Below, in pieces: positions 63,338 through 64,000 of a DNA stretch of 64,000 nt. The translations under genes and the position numbers were made by a program. Below the pieces are notes generated by a model. It made no database searches. It saw only the letters and a list, made by a program, of their open reading frames with translations, and had not been told where the DNA came from. Each line of letters begins with the position of its first letter. Position 1 is the stretch's first letter. Source of the DNA: a virus; IMG/VR virus record IMGVR_UViG_3300032093_000002, positions 124,001 to 188,000 of that record; one strand, given 5' to 3'.

Positions 63338-63550
63338 TCATTGTTTTACTTTGGAGTTATTATCCTTGGACTTAGAGTCCATCCATTCGAACCAAAAAGC
63401 CATAAAAACTATGAAATTTAATCCAAATGACATGAATATTTCTATCAAATCATCATATACGTTCATAGTCAAATGAACATGACCTACCATCCAAAAAGGA
63501 ATGGATAGTTTGGATGCAACATATTTTATGAAAAATCTCAGAAAAGCCAT
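63338..63550 (-). CDS. Small two-helix membrane protein
   Basis: 70 aa; an amphipathic start (MAFLRFFIKYVASKLSIPFW), a hydrophobic helix (IEIFMSFGLNFIVFMAFWF) and a charged tail. Family unknown. Its start is divergent from the gene at 63587. Confidence 0.5.
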   Translation of the reverse strand: MAFLRFFIKYVASKLSIPFWMVGHVHLTMNVYDDLIEIFMSFGLNFIVFMAFWFEWMDSKSKDNNSKVKQ

Positions 63551-63565
63551 TAATAATAACTATTG

Positions 63566-63573
63566 TATTTATT
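63566..63573 (+). promoter_or_regulatory. TATTTATW late-type motif
   Basis: Plus-strand TATTTATT, 13 nt before the start at 63587. Confidence 0.55.
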
Positions 63574-63586
63574 ATATAGAATAATC

Positions 63587-64000
63587 ATGCAAAGAACAGA
63601 AATAAAGAAGGTTTTAAGGGAAGCACTCGGGGTTCCTCACAACATTGTTGAGGTGAGTAAAAATGCCTACCAAAGAATCTTGAATTGGGTTAAGAGATTA
63701 GATTCAAAAGATTTTGAATATGGTCAAGGTGTCTCAATGAATTTCAGAGTTGATTATCAAATTGCAGACTTCAGGTTTACAACACTAAAAGTGAAACTCG
63801 GGGTTGATGAGCACCCAAAAATCAAAACACCCGAAATAATGTCTATGGCAATCCGTAGTCAATCAAGAAAAACCGAGGATATGAGACTTGAACCAATCAA
63901 GAATAAAACCGTGGATTTAGTAATCGTGATGTTGGTTCCGACTGATTTCAATTACGAAGAATTACCAGTATATTTTGAAAAAAATAAAAACGAGATTATT
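63587..64000 (+). CDS. Tagged unknown protein, 3' end outside window
   Basis: A frame open to the window end gives 138 residues. The N-terminus MQRTEIKKVLREALGVPHNI is a tag with L-R-E-A. Then follow an alpha/beta region (FEYGQGVSMNFRVDYQIADF; LKVKLGVDEHPKIKTPEIMS) and a strand LVIVMLVPTDFNYEELP. It may be a protease or structural domain, but no motif decides. It has a late-type motif. Confidence 0.65.
   Translation, partial: MQRTEIKKVLREALGVPHNIVEVSKNAYQRILNWVKRLDSKDFEYGQGVSMNFRVDYQIADFRFTTLKVKLGVDEHPKIKTPEIMSMAIRSQSRKTEDMRLEPIKNKTVDLVIVMLVPTDFNYEELPVYFEKNKNEII

Noticed and set aside
1-64000. The window as ordinary Bacteroidota chromosome
   Set aside because: tRNA genes for almost every amino acid in one block, many tiny overlapping unknown genes, several lysins and tagged proteins fit a large phage better; the TonB and T9SS genes keep some doubt because no capsid or terminase gene is visible.

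Overview
The window looks like part of the genome of a very large tailed phage that infects a Bacteroidota host. This is an inference: no terminase, portal, capsid or polymerase gene lies here. The phage side rests on a dense array of tRNA genes mixed with tiny genes, several phage-type lysis enzymes (GH19 endolysin, NlpC/CHAP-like hydrolase, lysozyme-like proteins, GH25), many small overlapping unrecognised genes, frequent strand switching, and a recurrent N-terminal peptide on unrelated proteins that resembles a capsid-targeting propeptide. The Bacteroidota side rests on a TonB-dependent receptor, a type IX secretion sorting domain, Bacteroidota-like ClpP, and promoters of the form TTTG-N19/20-TAnnTTTG. 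The DNA is AT-rich and uses the standard genetic code.

Layout. 1-1623: end of a TonB-dependent receptor. 1.7-7.2 kb: small membrane proteins, a sulfotransferase-like protein, a structured RNA, a HAD phosphatase, a two-domain peptidase and a small lipoprotein. 7.28-13.26 kb: 23 tRNA genes on the minus strand, interleaved with small genes and strongly folded spacer RNAs. 13.3-20.4 kb: microproteins, an HNH nuclease, two tandem carbamoyltransferases and ClpP. 20.4-28.1 kb: minus-strand probable virion proteins, oxygenases, and a zinc-ribbon/acidic-repeat protein. 28.2-30.6 kb: a compact plus-strand operon ending in Smr and thymidylate synthase. 30.6-39 kb: peptidase, oxygenase, tRNA-Ser plus a tRNA-like RNA, flavodoxin-like protein, cupin and polyphosphate kinase 2. 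39-45.9 kb: a secreted/outer-membrane operon (CsgG-like, cohesin/dockerin-like, T9SS-sorted, C-type lectin, barrel protein). 45.9-50 kb: endolysin and small genes including a metallophosphoesterase and a cREC-like protein. 50-64 kb: tail-type proteins, a free-standing RNA, a second tRNA-like RNA, a secreted nuclease, GH25, tagged peptidoglycan hydrolases and small genes.

Two promoter classes stand out. A TATTTATW motif on the sense strand lies 3-6 nt (sometimes 11-27 nt) before about 30 starts, including most of the N-terminally tagged and lysis genes; I read it as a late-gene signal. The host-like TAnnTTTG class precedes tRNA operons, RNAs and small nucleotide-metabolism genes. Together with the recurrent tag (hydrophobic/charged helix ending in L/I/M-x-E), this suggests a late programme in which a varied cargo, including polyphosphate kinase 2 and a nuclease-like protein, is loaded into the virion. 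That programme, the folded RNAs in the tRNA array, and two tRNA-like RNAs with hairpins inserted in the D-loop are the most promising new biology here.
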